Assembly: GCF_023161965.1 (NCBI RefSeq)
Contig: NZ_JALNTY010000002.1
Location: 274,552-338,551 of the forward strand
DNA from: Anaerosoma tenue
GTDB lineage: Bacteria > Actinomycetota > Coriobacteriia > Anaerosomatales > Anaerosomataceae
Length of the DNA stretch: 64,000 bases
Direction of reading: 5' to 3'
The number at the start of each line of letters is the position of its first letter. Position 1 is the first letter of the stretch. The position numbers and the translations under genes are program-made. The notes beneath the pieces are model-generated. The model made no database searches, had not been told where the DNA came from, and saw nothing but the letters and a program-made list of their open reading frames with translations. Positions 26,546-34,759 of the stretch are shown here, piece after piece.

Positions 26546-26568
26546 GCGACCGACCCCACGGGTCCGCC
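26546..26568 (-). repeat. Inverted copy of the 28/29-bp repeat unit
   Basis: This segment matches the reverse complement of the second repeat copy (about 26678-26699) at all but two or so positions. It lies next to the ribosome site of hcp. With the direct repeats it forms arms of a very large imperfect palindrome around the 26581-26633 hairpin. Confidence 0.75.
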
Positions 26569-26580
26569 GCGAGTTCCGCA

Positions 26581-26633
26581 GGCGGGGGAGGCGCCGAGAA
26601 CGCGGAGCGTTCGAGGTGCCGAGGGCCCCCGCC
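26581..26633 (-). other. Long stem-loop between ferredoxin and hcp genes
   Basis: GGCGGGGG (26581-26588) pairs with CCCCCGCC (26626-26633); GGCGCC (26590-26595) with GGTGCC (26615-26620, one G-T); GAACGC (26598-26603) with GCGTTC (26607-26612), around a three-base loop. About 20 pairs form on either strand. There is no T run, so it is not a plain intrinsic terminator. It may protect, attenuate or process the hcp transcript. Confidence 0.75.
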
Positions 26634-26646
26634 GAGGACTGTCTGA

Positions 26647-26750
26647 GCGCCGGACCTGTGGGGTCTGGCGCCGCGCGCCGGACCTGTGGGGTCGGTCGCT
26701 GTTGCGCCGGACCTGTGGGGTCTGGGGCCGCGCGCCGGACCCGTGGGCCT
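26647..26750. repeat. Four tandem copies of a 28/29-bp unit
   Basis: The core GCGCCGGACCTGTGGGGTC starts at 26647, 26675 and 26704, and a diverged copy starts at 26732, so the period is 28 to 29 bases. Each core holds its own inverted repeat, CCGGACC-TGTGG-GGTC(T/C)GG. The copies fill the gap between the ferredoxin stop and the hcp hairpin. Confidence 0.9.
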
Positions 26751-26763
26751 GGCGCCGTGATGC

Positions 26764-27150
26764 TCAGCCGTGGATGAGCGCCGGCAGACAGCGGGTGCAG
26801 ACCCACTCGCTCCGGCCCTGCTGCCGCACCGGGAGCAGCGGCGCGTGATCCTCGTCGACCCCGCACTTGAAGCAGACCTGCGGTATGTAGGTCTTCTGCT
26901 TCTCGGCGATGATCGGCTCGGCGGCCTCATGGTCGAACGGCACGGCCTCACGCGTCTCAAGCGTGAGCGCTCCCGTGGGACATACGCCGAGGCAGAAGCC
27001 TGCGCCGTCGCACAACTCCTCGCGGACCACCTTCGCCTTGCCGTCGACCATCACGATCGCGCCTTCGGCGCATGGGCTCACACACAGCCCGCAGCCGGTG
27101 CAGAGATCCTCGTCGATCCTCACTATCTGTCTGGTGACTGTCGTTACCAC
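26764..27150 (-). CDS. Two-cluster ferredoxin of the Hcp-associated type
   Basis: The 128-residue protein has one classical cluster motif (CTGCGLCVSPC) and a second of the form CDGAGFCLGVCPTGA, which is common in ferredoxins linked to Hcp. A C-terminal zinc-knuckle pair (CFKCG and CTRC) is unusual for a ferredoxin and may make it bind a partner. The start is GTG at 27148-27150 with an AGAGGA site. It lies between the ygbA-like gene and hcp and probably feeds electrons to Hcp. Confidence 0.85.
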   Translation of the reverse strand: MVTTVTRQIVRIDEDLCTGCGLCVSPCAEGAIVMVDGKAKVVREELCDGAGFCLGVCPTGALTLETREAVPFDHEAAEPIIAEKQKTYIPQVCFKCGVDEDHAPLLPVRQQGRSEWVCTRCLPALIHG

Positions 27151-27174
27151 CGCGGTTCCTCTCGTCTCGCGCCG

Positions 27175-27636
27175 CTACCGTGCGGCGTCGTCGGTGTTCC
27201 CGGCCGACCGCGCCTCATGATCGGCGCGTCGTGCCATCTCCCGCTTCCATTTCCTCGCCTCGAGCGCGTGCTTGATGCCCGGGATCGCGTACCCGTGCCA
27301 CATCGAGCGCGGCCCCGCGTACGTCATCATCTGCCGCTGCCACTCCGACTCGTCCGGCTTGTAGCAGTGCGTGTCACAGTGCGCGCAGAACGGCTTGGGG
27401 TCCCGGGGGCAGTACGCCCGGCGCTTCTCGGCGTAGCGGATATGCGCCGCACACTCCTCGCACAGCCTCGGGACACGTCGACCGTATACGCCAAGGCGGC
27501 TCGCATCGCTTTCGAGTGGAGGACGCTCGCGATCCTTGTGCTTGGCTGCGCAGTAGATGGCCGCCAGGCCCGCTACGATGCGGGTATCGGAGCGGACCTT
27601 CTTGTCGCGCATGCGCTCTGCGAACCTGTCTGTCAT
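27175..27636 (-). CDS. Nitrous oxide-stimulated promoter (YgbA) family protein
   Basis: The 153-residue protein has the YgbA_NO pattern: an IYCAAKH segment, LCEECAAHIRYAEKR, then YCPRDPKPFCAHCDTHCYKP and a YAGPRSMW motif. About seven conserved Cys could bind metal. In other bacteria the family is under NsrR or HcpR control and helps recovery from nitrosative stress, but its biochemistry is unclear. It is the first gene of the minus-strand operon and lies 70 bases from the shared palindrome. Confidence 0.82.
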   Translation of the reverse strand: MTDRFAERMRDKKVRSDTRIVAGLAAIYCAAKHKDRERPPLESDASRLGVYGRRVPRLCEECAAHIRYAEKRRAYCPRDPKPFCAHCDTHCYKPDESEWQRQMMTYAGPRSMWHGYAIPGIKHALEARKWKREMARRADHEARSAGNTDDAAR

Positions 27637-27705
27637 GCGGTGCTGCTCCTGCCGGGACCACGGTCATTGCGTAAGAGACGGTACCGATGATGTACCCGCC
27701 AGTCC

Positions 27706-27719
27706 TTGACGCGCGTCAA
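27706..27719. promoter_or_regulatory. HcpR/FNR-type operator
   Basis: TTGACGCGCGTCAA is a perfect palindrome of the type TTGAC-N4-GTCAA bound by CRP/FNR-family HcpR regulators. It lies between the divergent ygbA-like operon and the CRP/FNR-family gene, 39 bases before the latter's start. Confidence 0.75.
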
Positions 27720-27757
27720 ATCTCCAACGAACGTGGTTGCGTCGGGAAGGAGACCCC

Positions 27758-28465
27758 GTGTCCGCTGAAGCAAGAGACGACGTGCGTGCCGCGCTCAGGG
27801 CGTGTCGCCTGTGGCGCACCGCAAGCGAAGATGCTATCGACCGGCTCGCCTCCCGGGCGAAGGTTGAGACGGTGCCCCGTGGCGCCGCGCTCGCGGCGGA
27901 GGGCGATCCGGCGGATACGTTCGGTGTTGTCGTGACCGGGCGCGCCCGCGTCTACCACCTGCAGGCCGATGGCCGGTCCATCACCTACGAGACGGTGGAG
28001 ACCGGCGACCCGCTCGCCGCCGTGGCGGCGCTCGCCGGCGGACGATACCCGGCCAACATCGATGCCGCCACCCCGGTCACGGTGGCGTGGCTCCCCCGGG
28101 AGGCGCTGTTCGATCTGATGGCCACCGACGCCGATGTCAGCAGGGTCATCATCAGCGACCTCGCCGGCAGGGTGGTGAACCTGACGGCCGTGGTCCAGAC
28201 ACTCGCGCTGGACGTGCCGGGGAGGCTGGCGCGCTACCTCTTCCAGCGGTCGCTCGCTGCCGGAGAGGCAACGACCGAGGGTCTGCGTGTACCGCTGGGG
28301 ATGCCCAAGGCGGAACTTGCCGCGTCACTCGGCACCGTGCCTGAAACGCTGTCCCGCGCGCTCGGACGGCTTCGTGACGACGGTGTGCTCGAGGTACGCG
28401 GGAACGAGGTGCTGGTCTTCGACGTGGGGGCGCTCGCGCGCATGGGTTCCGGCTACGGAGAGTAG
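27758..28465 (+). CDS. CRP/FNR-family regulator, HcpR-like
   Basis: The 235-residue protein has an N-terminal cyclic-nucleotide-like beta barrel (residues 20-135), a dimer helix and a C-terminal HTH (GMPKAELAASLGTVPETLSRALGRL). There is no N-terminal Cys set as in FNR, so it does not carry an FNR-type oxygen cluster. Position, operator type and the adjacent hcp operon suggest it is HcpR, an NO-responsive (haem-type) activator; the ligand is not shown. GTG at 27758 has an AGGAG site; an upstream ATG is less likely. Confidence 0.8.
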   Translation: MSAEARDDVRAALRACRLWRTASEDAIDRLASRAKVETVPRGAALAAEGDPADTFGVVVTGRARVYHLQADGRSITYETVETGDPLAAVAALAGGRYPANIDAATPVTVAWLPREALFDLMATDADVSRVIISDLAGRVVNLTAVVQTLALDVPGRLARYLFQRSLAAGEATTEGLRVPLGMPKAELAASLGTVPETLSRALGRLRDDGVLEVRGNEVLVFDVGALARMGSGYGE

Positions 28466-28472
28466 GCTGGCG

Positions 28473-29453
28473 CTATCCGTCCGCCGCCGCGTCCCGCAAC
28501 TCTTCCACCCGGTCACCCGCGCCACGCGCCCGTGAGCGCGCTTCGAAGTACCGCTGCACGGCTTCTTCCGTGATCGACTCGTACGCGTCGGCTATCGGGT
28601 CCCGCACCGAGCCGGGAAGCGCCTTCGCCATCGCCACGACCTCCGTGTCGCGCTTGTTGTACGCGTCGAGCTGCTTGTTCGACTCCTCGATCTTCTCGTC
28701 AAGCCAGAGTTGATCGATCTTCTTGGAGAGGCTCACGAGTTCGAGTTTCGCGTCCACGTATCCGGTGAAGGCCGAGTAGTCGGCCTCGGGGAATTCCGCC
28801 GTGGCGCTGGTCAGCAGAGACCTGGCCTCGTTCAGCCGTTCCTCGGCTTTGACGGACGCGGCGCTCGATGCGCGGACGCCCGCCTCAGTATGCTTGTTGA
28901 ACTCGGCAGCGGCCTCGGCCACCAACTCCTCTGCCGCCTTGAGCTCCTCCAGAGCGCGATCGGCGAACGGGATGGCCCGTGCCGCTTTGACGTTGGCCTC
29001 GAGGATCACCGGCGCCTCTGCCATCATCTCCTCACGCGCGTCCGCGCTCTCCAGGAGCGCCTCGGCCATGGGGACGTCTTCTTCGGGCAGATCGGGGAGC
29101 GATGCCTCGATCATCTCCCGGGCTTCGACCAAACGCTCCGTGACGGAGCCTGCGAGCTCGACGGCCTCGGCGGACTGCGTCGCGATCTCCGACGTGATGT
29201 CGGCCTGCACGGCGGCGTCCACCACCAGGACGTCCTCTTCGACCACGTCGAGCAGACGCCCCGCCGATTCGACACCGTTGCGCGCCGTGCGAACACGTTC
29301 GTTCGCTTCCACCCAACGGAATCCGAAGAAGATGATCGCGAGGAACGCCGCGATGACGCCTACGACAAGGAGTCCGCGGGCCCACCGCCGCCCTCGCTGC
29401 GTCGACGCCGTCTCATCGGTCTTGGGTTCGATCTCTTCAGCCGCCGAGGTCAT
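28473..29453 (-). CDS. Membrane-anchored coiled-coil protein, unknown function
   Basis: The 326-residue protein has a charged N-terminus, one membrane helix (residues about 27-48), and an extracellular part that is almost all Glu/Ala/Leu-rich helix, predicted coiled coil. No enzyme motif or family is recognised. It converges on the regulator at 27758 with seven bases between stops. It may be a structural or sensory spacer; nothing in the context favours a function. Confidence 0.75.
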   Translation of the reverse strand: MTSAAEEIEPKTDETASTQRGRRWARGLLVVGVIAAFLAIIFFGFRWVEANERVRTARNGVESAGRLLDVVEEDVLVVDAAVQADITSEIATQSAEAVELAGSVTERLVEAREMIEASLPDLPEEDVPMAEALLESADAREEMMAEAPVILEANVKAARAIPFADRALEELKAAEELVAEAAAEFNKHTEAGVRASSAASVKAEERLNEARSLLTSATAEFPEADYSAFTGYVDAKLELVSLSKKIDQLWLDEKIEESNKQLDAYNKRDTEVVAMAKALPGSVRDPIADAYESITEEAVQRYFEARSRARGAGDRVEELRDAAADG

Positions 29454-29587
29454 GCCGCCTCCGTCCGTCGGAACTGTTGTAGCGCGACGGTGCGATCCGG
29501 GCAACCTGGGAGCGGGGTCTCACCGGGTCGGCCTGCCCGCATCGGCGGCATCACGATACGGTGGCCACCTCGTGGCATGTCGCTTGC

Positions 29588-29593
29588 TAGAAT
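29588..29593 (+). promoter_or_regulatory. -10 element of the 6C RNA
   Basis: TAGAAT is five of six to the -10 consensus and places the start near 29600, at the 5' side of the small RNA. No convincing -35 is seen. Confidence 0.5.
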
Positions 29594-29599
29594 CGATTC

Positions 29600-29696
29600 G
29601 GGACCGTGCGACCCGCCCACTCCTCCCCCCTCAGGGGCGGGGTATCGCCGCCCGAACAAACGAGGTGCGCTCCCCCCGCGCACCTCGTTTCCTTTT
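29600..29696 (+). ncRNA. 6C RNA
   Basis: Two hairpins have six or more cytosines in their loops, the definition of the actinobacterial 6C RNA. The first stem, CCCGCCC (29612-29618) with GGGCGGG (29635-29641), has a CCCCCC run in its loop. The second, AAACGAGGTGCGC (29658-29670) with GCGCACCTCGTTT (29678-29690), has the loop TCCCCCC and a CCTTTT tail, so it doubles as an intrinsic terminator. It lies upstream of the WYL regulators. The other bases of the 29454-29772 gap hold a second TAGAAT at 29735-29740, perhaps the WYL promoter. Confidence 0.82.
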
Positions 29697-29772
29697 CCGT
29701 GGACCGTGCATCCTGCCCGGAGCGAACCACTCGGGTAGAATCGGGGTGTCCGCATACCGTCTGGGGGTCGTG

Positions 29773-30747
29773 GTGTCTGAAGCGGTAGAACGACTGGTCA
29801 ACCTCGCGCTGTATCTCGCATCCAGCCGCTCCGCGCGGAGCGCGCACGAGTGCCGCGCTGCCGGCCTCGGCTACCCTGAAGACCAGGACGACACGACGTT
29901 CAACCGCATGTTCGAGCGTGACAAGGACGCCCTGCGCTCGGCAGGACTGGTCATCGACGTGGTAGAGGCCGACAACTCCGATGCGTACCGGATAGACGCC
30001 GACGCCACCTTCGCCCGGCTCATCGAGCTCGACTCGGGCGAGCGCGCATCGCTCAAGGCCGTGGCGACGGCGTTCATCGAGGATCCGGGATTCCCGTTCG
30101 GTCATGAGTTGCGCTCCGCGATGGCCAAGCTCGGGACCACCGGAGAGGGCGGCCCCCTGGCCACCGCAGAACTCGCTCACGCCGCCTCGGCGTCGCAGGG
30201 ACTCGATGCGAGGGCGTTCGCGGAGGCGGTGCAGGCCAGGAAACGCGTGGCCTTCACCTACACCAACGCCGCCGGTGAGGAGAAGCGCCGGGAGGTGGAC
30301 CCGTACGGCGTCTTCTTCCGGGAGGGGTCATGGTATCTCGTGGGCCGCGACCACACGGTCGACGAGGTCCGCACGTTCTCCATCGCGAGAGCGCGGGAGA
30401 TCGACGTGAACCCCGCCCGGCCGCGGACGCCGGATTTCGAGCGCCCCGAGGATTTCGACGTCCGCCGGGCCGAACTCCTCCCGTTCCAGTTCGGCCCCCG
30501 GACGTTCACCGCCAGGATCCGGTTCATCCCGGACATGGCATGGCGGGCCGACCGCCTCGCTCGCGGAAGGGGTGAGCTACAGACGCTTCCTGACGGCTCG
30601 ATCATCTGGACCATAGAGGCGGCGGACGTGGACCGGCTGGCATCGTGGATCGTGGATCACGGACCGGGTGTCCTGGCCGTGGAGCCGCCGGATCTCGTCA
30701 GCCGTATCCTGGGCGGCCTCAGAGCGGTGGTGGACGTCCATGGCTAG
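29773..30747 (+). CDS. WYL-domain regulator, PafB-like
   Basis: The 324-residue protein has an N-terminal HTH (residues 1-70), a WYL domain (residues 155-235, with the EGSWYLVGRD motif) and a WCX C-terminal domain. The GTG at 29773 has a GGGGG site. Its stop overlaps the start of a second WYL gene by eight bases. In actinobacteria such tandem WYL proteins are PafB and PafC, which drive the LexA-independent DNA damage response; orthology is likely but unproven. Confidence 0.8.
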   Translation: MSEAVERLVNLALYLASSRSARSAHECRAAGLGYPEDQDDTTFNRMFERDKDALRSAGLVIDVVEADNSDAYRIDADATFARLIELDSGERASLKAVATAFIEDPGFPFGHELRSAMAKLGTTGEGGPLATAELAHAASASQGLDARAFAEAVQARKRVAFTYTNAAGEEKRREVDPYGVFFREGSWYLVGRDHTVDEVRTFSIARAREIDVNPARPRTPDFERPEDFDVRRAELLPFQFGPRTFTARIRFIPDMAWRADRLARGRGELQTLPDGSIIWTIEAADVDRLASWIVDHGPGVLAVEPPDLVSRILGGLRAVVDVHG

Positions 30748-31681
30748 ACGCCTCGACTCGGCCACGCGCGCACGAAGGCTGCTCGCCCTGCTGCCCATGC
30801 TCAAGCAAGGGGAGACGATACGTCTCGCGGAACTCGCCTCGGCGGTAGGGTGCGAGCCGGCCGAGGTCGCGGCCGACCTCGCAACGCTCTCGATGTGCGG
30901 TGTGCCTCCGTTCACGCCGTACGACATGATCGATCTGGCGATAGACGGCGACACCGTGACCGTCTACGCCGATGCGCCCGGGATGGACCGGCCGCTGCGC
31001 CTGACACTCGGCGAGGCCCGGGCACTCGGCGCTGCGCTCGACGCCGCCGGTCACGAGCCCGACTCGTCGCTGCGCGAGAAGCTGCGCCTGCTGGCATCGA
31101 AGGATCCGTCCCTCGCCGACCTCGAGCACACCGTACGGGCCAGCGCGGGCCCGGGAGGGCTGGCGCAGACGTATTCCCTGCTCGCCGCCGCCGCCGACCG
31201 GCATGAGAAGGTGCACATCGACTACTACACCGGGTCCACCGGGCGGGTCTCCGAGCGCACGGTGCAGCCGTGGGCGCTCGTGAACCGGCTGGGTGTCTGG
31301 TATCTCGTCGCATTCTGTGAGGCTGTGGCCGAGGAGCGCGTGTTCCGGCTCGACCGCATCTTCCATGTGAAACCGCTTGGAGAGACGTTCGAACCACCTG
31401 ATCTGGTGCCCGTGGACGTCACCCCGGGAGCGGACGGACTGCCCACCGCCACGGTACGCTTCGCGCCCGGCGTCCCCGCACCCGATACCGATGCGTGGCC
31501 GGGCTCGACGGCCAAGACCTGCGACGACGGCAGCACGCTCGTCACGGTGCCCTACCAGACGTCGGCGTGGATCGTCCGCCGCGTGATGGCGTATCTGGGA
31601 GACGTCCAGGTGATCGATCCGCCGGACCTCCGGGCGGCCGTCCGGCAGGCCGCGGAGGACGCGCTGCACACGATCACGTGA
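30740..31681 (+). CDS. WYL-domain regulator, PafC-like
   Basis: The 313-residue protein has an HTH start (ARRLLALLPMLKQGE), a WYL domain (NRLGVWYLVAFCE, residues 180-220) and a WCX end. It is the partner of the preceding gene, and the two probably act as a heterodimer that senses damaged or single-stranded DNA, as in PafBC. Confidence 0.8.
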   Translation: MARRLDSATRARRLLALLPMLKQGETIRLAELASAVGCEPAEVAADLATLSMCGVPPFTPYDMIDLAIDGDTVTVYADAPGMDRPLRLTLGEARALGAALDAAGHEPDSSLREKLRLLASKDPSLADLEHTVRASAGPGGLAQTYSLLAAAADRHEKVHIDYYTGSTGRVSERTVQPWALVNRLGVWYLVAFCEAVAEERVFRLDRIFHVKPLGETFEPPDLVPVDVTPGADGLPTATVRFAPGVPAPDTDAWPGSTAKTCDDGSTLVTVPYQTSAWIVRRVMAYLGDVQVIDPPDLRAAVRQAAEDALHTIT

Positions 31682-31720
31682 GCTGATTGACTCCCCCGGG
31701 TCAGGGCCGGCACGGGCCGG

Positions 31721-34636
31721 CTAACCCCGGTCATCCCCGAACCGGTCGCGTATCACGCGACCGAGGTCATCGACCGGCAGCCGCTCGATGTCGCGGACCG
31801 GGAGCGCGTCGAGGAACCGCCTCGCGTACGGCTTGGAGCCTGTCAGGCGCGCATCAGCGAGCACCAGGCAACCCCGGTCGGACGCTGACCGGATGAGGCG
31901 GCCCGCCGCCTGCTTCAGCTCGAGGACGGCCTCGGGGAGGTAGTAGTGCTCCCACCACGCCGGGTCGCGCTCCTTCCGCTCTTCGAGGACCGGGTCGTTC
32001 ACGGCCCCGAACGGAAGACGCGGGACGATGACGCAGCGGAGCGTGTCCCCTTTGGCGTCGAACCCTTCCCAGAACGATTTCGTGGCGAACAACGAGACGC
32101 GCTCGTCGGCTATGAACTCCTCGGCCACGCGCTTGCGGGAGATGTTGCGCTCCTGGATGAGCACGCGCAGCCCCTCGCGTGAGAGCGGAAGAGCGACCCG
32201 CCGGTGCAGTTCCTGCATGTCGCGCCGGTTGGTGAACAGCGTGAGCACCGAGCCGCCCATCGCCACGTGGATGTCGTAGAGCGCGGTCGCCAGCGCGGCG
32301 ATGTAGCGCTGGTACCCCGGATCCGACTGCCCGCAGGGATCGGGAAGGCCTGTGGGCACGAAGACCGCCATCTGCCGCTCGAAGTCGTAACTGCTGTCGA
32401 GCCTGAGCGTGCGCACCGTTTCATGTGCGAGACGGTCCAGGCCGACCGCGCGCTCGAAGTGCGAGAAGTCCGCGCCTGCGGCGATGGTGGCCGACGTGTA
32501 CACGACCGAGTAGATGCGCGGGTAGAACTGCTCGGCAAGAGCGGAGCCCACATCGAGCAGCAGGGCATCCAACCGCTCGGAGGACGCATCCCGACGACGG
32601 TCGACCGTGGCTGCGTACACGTAGCTGTCGTCGGTCCCGTCGAGCACCGCGAGGAGCCCTTCCTTCTGCGCGGCCACTCCTGAGATCCGGCCCGCGAGGT
32701 CGGCCCGCTGCTCGGCGAACTCCTCGCCCTCGGACTCCAGCGACGTGACGAGCGAGCGGCCGAGCTCGACGATGCGCTCGAGCCGACGAGCAAGAGACCG
32801 GCCGACGCCTGCGGCGGTCCCCCACGCACCGCTCTGACGGAGCGCGGCGTTCAGGCGGATCTCGGCGGTCTCGTAGGTGCTCGCTCTCTCGGCGCCGAGG
32901 TCCTTCACGAAGTCGAAGAACGAGTCGGCGATGGTGGACGCCTCGACGGAGACCTCGCGCATCTCGTCGATGGCCATGAGGGCGGATGCCTGGTCGTCGC
33001 TCCCGGCAAGGACCACCTTCGCTCTCACAGCGTCCAGAAGACCGCCCCTGCCCTTGGCATGGAGGCCTGCGAGCAGTCCCCGCAACTCCAGATGGCCCGC
33101 GCCGAGTGAGAGCTGGTCGCGCGCCTCGGCCTCGGCGGCATGGGCCTCATCGACGATCCAGTGGCGGATCGGGGGCAGGATCCCGCCATCGGCCATCAGG
33201 TCGCGGAAGAGCAGCGCGTGGTTGGTGACGACGATGTGTGCGCTTGTCGCTCTGCGTCTCGCGCCGTGCAGGTAGCATTGGTTGGGGTAGTAACGGCACC
33301 GCTTCTTGGTGCAGTCGGCGAACGATGCGATCGCTTCGTGCCGCAAACGCGGCGGCCAGTGGAGGTTCACGCCCTCCTTGTCGCCCCAGGTGGTCTGGGC
33401 GACCCAGCTCACGAGCATCGCCAGCGCCGCCGCGGTCTCCTGATCGGGAGGCGCATCGAGGAGCCGCTGCAGCTTCCGGAGGCAGATGTAGTGCTCGTAC
33501 CCCTTGAGCGCCGTGTATCGCAGCCCGCAGTCGAGCGCCTCGGCCAAACGGGGAAGCTCCCGGTGCATGAGCTGATCCATGAGCGTGTTGGTCTTTGTGG
33601 CGACGCCGACGGCGATCCCGTTGGTGAGGGCGAAGCGCGCCGCCGGGACGAGATAGGCGACCGATTTGCCGACACCCGTGCCCGCCTCGATCGCAGCCGA
33701 ACCGCCGCTGGCGAACGCATCGAGGACCGCCTCGGCCATGCTGGTCTGCTCGTTGCGCGACTCGTATGTCTCATACATGCGCTCGACCGACCCGCCCGGG
33801 GCGAACTCAGCCAGCACGTCGGCGGCAGAGGGCCGCTCGAGCGTCACTTCGGCCGCATCAGCAAGCGGCTCGGCCCGCTCGATCCGCAACCGTGCGGTGC
33901 GCAGACGCCGCAGGTCGAAGGCGGGAGCGCTGCTGCCCGCGGCGAGATGCGAGAAGAGCGGAGCCGCACCCCAGCCCGGGACCGCCGACGCCAACCTCGC
34001 CACCTCGTGCACCACCTCGGACGGCATGTCGCCGAGCGCGGTGAGCGCGATGCGCCAGACACCGAAGAGCGTCTCCGCGTCGTCGGGCGCGCGGTGGCCG
34101 CGGCCGGCGTCGAGGGAGAACGCGCGGGCGAGATCGGACAACCGGTGCGAACGCAGACGCGGGAGCGCGATGCGCACGACCTCGAGAGAGTCGATCCAGG
34201 GACCGGCAAGACGGCACCCGCCGGACGACGCGTGCTCGAGGAACGCCCTGTCGAAGGGCGCGTTATGTGCCACCACCGCCCGGTCGCCCACGAAGCGGGC
34301 GAGGTGGGCCCCCGCCTCGGCCATACAGGGCGCGTCGGCGAGCATCGCGTCATCGATGCCGGTGAGCTGGGTGGTCTCGAGAGGGACCGCGCCCCGTGGC
34401 CTGACGAGGGAGCTCCAGCGGTCGAGGATCTCCGGGCCTCGTGCAAGGACCGCCGCGACCTCGATCACCTCATGGGATGCGGGATCGAACCCGGTGGTCT
34501 CCACATCTACGAAGGCGACTTCGTCCTCGAACCCGAATACGGCGGTGCGCGAACGCTCCGCAAGCGTCGCATACGCTGCAGCGATATCGGGGTCCGTTCC
34601 CGGCTGGAGGAACGGGATCAGCGGTTCTGTGGCCAT
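31721..34636 (-). CDS. Exonuclease-DinG helicase fusion
   Basis: The 971-residue protein joins an N-terminal DnaQ-type 3'-5' exonuclease (DVETTGFDP near residue 45, HNAPFDRAF) to a DinG/XPD-like superfamily 2 helicase. Walker A is AGTGVGKS near residue 319, four clustered Cys for an iron-sulfur domain lie near 440-455 (CTKKRCRYYPNQC), and the DEAH motif is VDEAH near 495. Such fusions resolve DNA structures and R-loops during repair. It converges with the PafC-like gene. Confidence 0.88.
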   Translation of the reverse strand: MATEPLIPFLQPGTDPDIAAAYATLAERSRTAVFGFEDEVAFVDVETTGFDPASHEVIEVAAVLARGPEILDRWSSLVRPRGAVPLETTQLTGIDDAMLADAPCMAEAGAHLARFVGDRAVVAHNAPFDRAFLEHASSGGCRLAGPWIDSLEVVRIALPRLRSHRLSDLARAFSLDAGRGHRAPDDAETLFGVWRIALTALGDMPSEVVHEVARLASAVPGWGAAPLFSHLAAGSSAPAFDLRRLRTARLRIERAEPLADAAEVTLERPSAADVLAEFAPGGSVERMYETYESRNEQTSMAEAVLDAFASGGSAAIEAGTGVGKSVAYLVPAARFALTNGIAVGVATKTNTLMDQLMHRELPRLAEALDCGLRYTALKGYEHYICLRKLQRLLDAPPDQETAAALAMLVSWVAQTTWGDKEGVNLHWPPRLRHEAIASFADCTKKRCRYYPNQCYLHGARRRATSAHIVVTNHALLFRDLMADGGILPPIRHWIVDEAHAAEAEARDQLSLGAGHLELRGLLAGLHAKGRGGLLDAVRAKVVLAGSDDQASALMAIDEMREVSVEASTIADSFFDFVKDLGAERASTYETAEIRLNAALRQSGAWGTAAGVGRSLARRLERIVELGRSLVTSLESEGEEFAEQRADLAGRISGVAAQKEGLLAVLDGTDDSYVYAATVDRRRDASSERLDALLLDVGSALAEQFYPRIYSVVYTSATIAAGADFSHFERAVGLDRLAHETVRTLRLDSSYDFERQMAVFVPTGLPDPCGQSDPGYQRYIAALATALYDIHVAMGGSVLTLFTNRRDMQELHRRVALPLSREGLRVLIQERNISRKRVAEEFIADERVSLFATKSFWEGFDAKGDTLRCVIVPRLPFGAVNDPVLEERKERDPAWWEHYYLPEAVLELKQAAGRLIRSASDRGCLVLADARLTGSKPYARRFLDALPVRDIERLPVDDLGRVIRDRFGDDRG

Positions 34637-34706
34637 GCGTGGAAGCGTAGCACGCGGGCCTGACTCCTACCGCCTGGCGCCAGGCCGCAGGACGGCCTGC
34701 GAACGA

Positions 34707-34734
34707 CGACGGCGCCCCCTCGGGGACGCCGTCG
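34707..34734 (-). terminator. Terminator hairpin after the NTF2-like gene
   Basis: CGACGGCG with CGCCGTCG and CCCC with GGGG form a 12-pair stem around a short loop, downstream of the gene ending at 34760. The T run is weak (GTCGTTCG). A smaller perfect hairpin lies at 34681-34699 (CAGGCCG/CGGCCTG). Confidence 0.5.
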
Positions 34735-34759
34735 CTTGGTCTACTGCGCGGTACTCTGC

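Noticed and set aside
26647-26750. Possible CRISPR array
   Set aside because: The repeat period is 28 to 29 bases, with a 19-base core and only about 10 bases between cores, no cas genes and only four copies; a CRISPR would have spacers of about 30 or more bases.
29600-29696. 6S RNA or signal-recognition RNA
   Set aside because: The size and two C-loop hairpins with a terminator do not match 6S or SRP RNA structure; 6C RNA fits.
28801-30747. 648-codon plus-strand frame joined to the PafB-like gene
   Set aside because: Its first part is antisense to the coiled-coil gene and crosses the 6C RNA terminator; the WYL protein has its own GTG at 29773 with a ribosome site.
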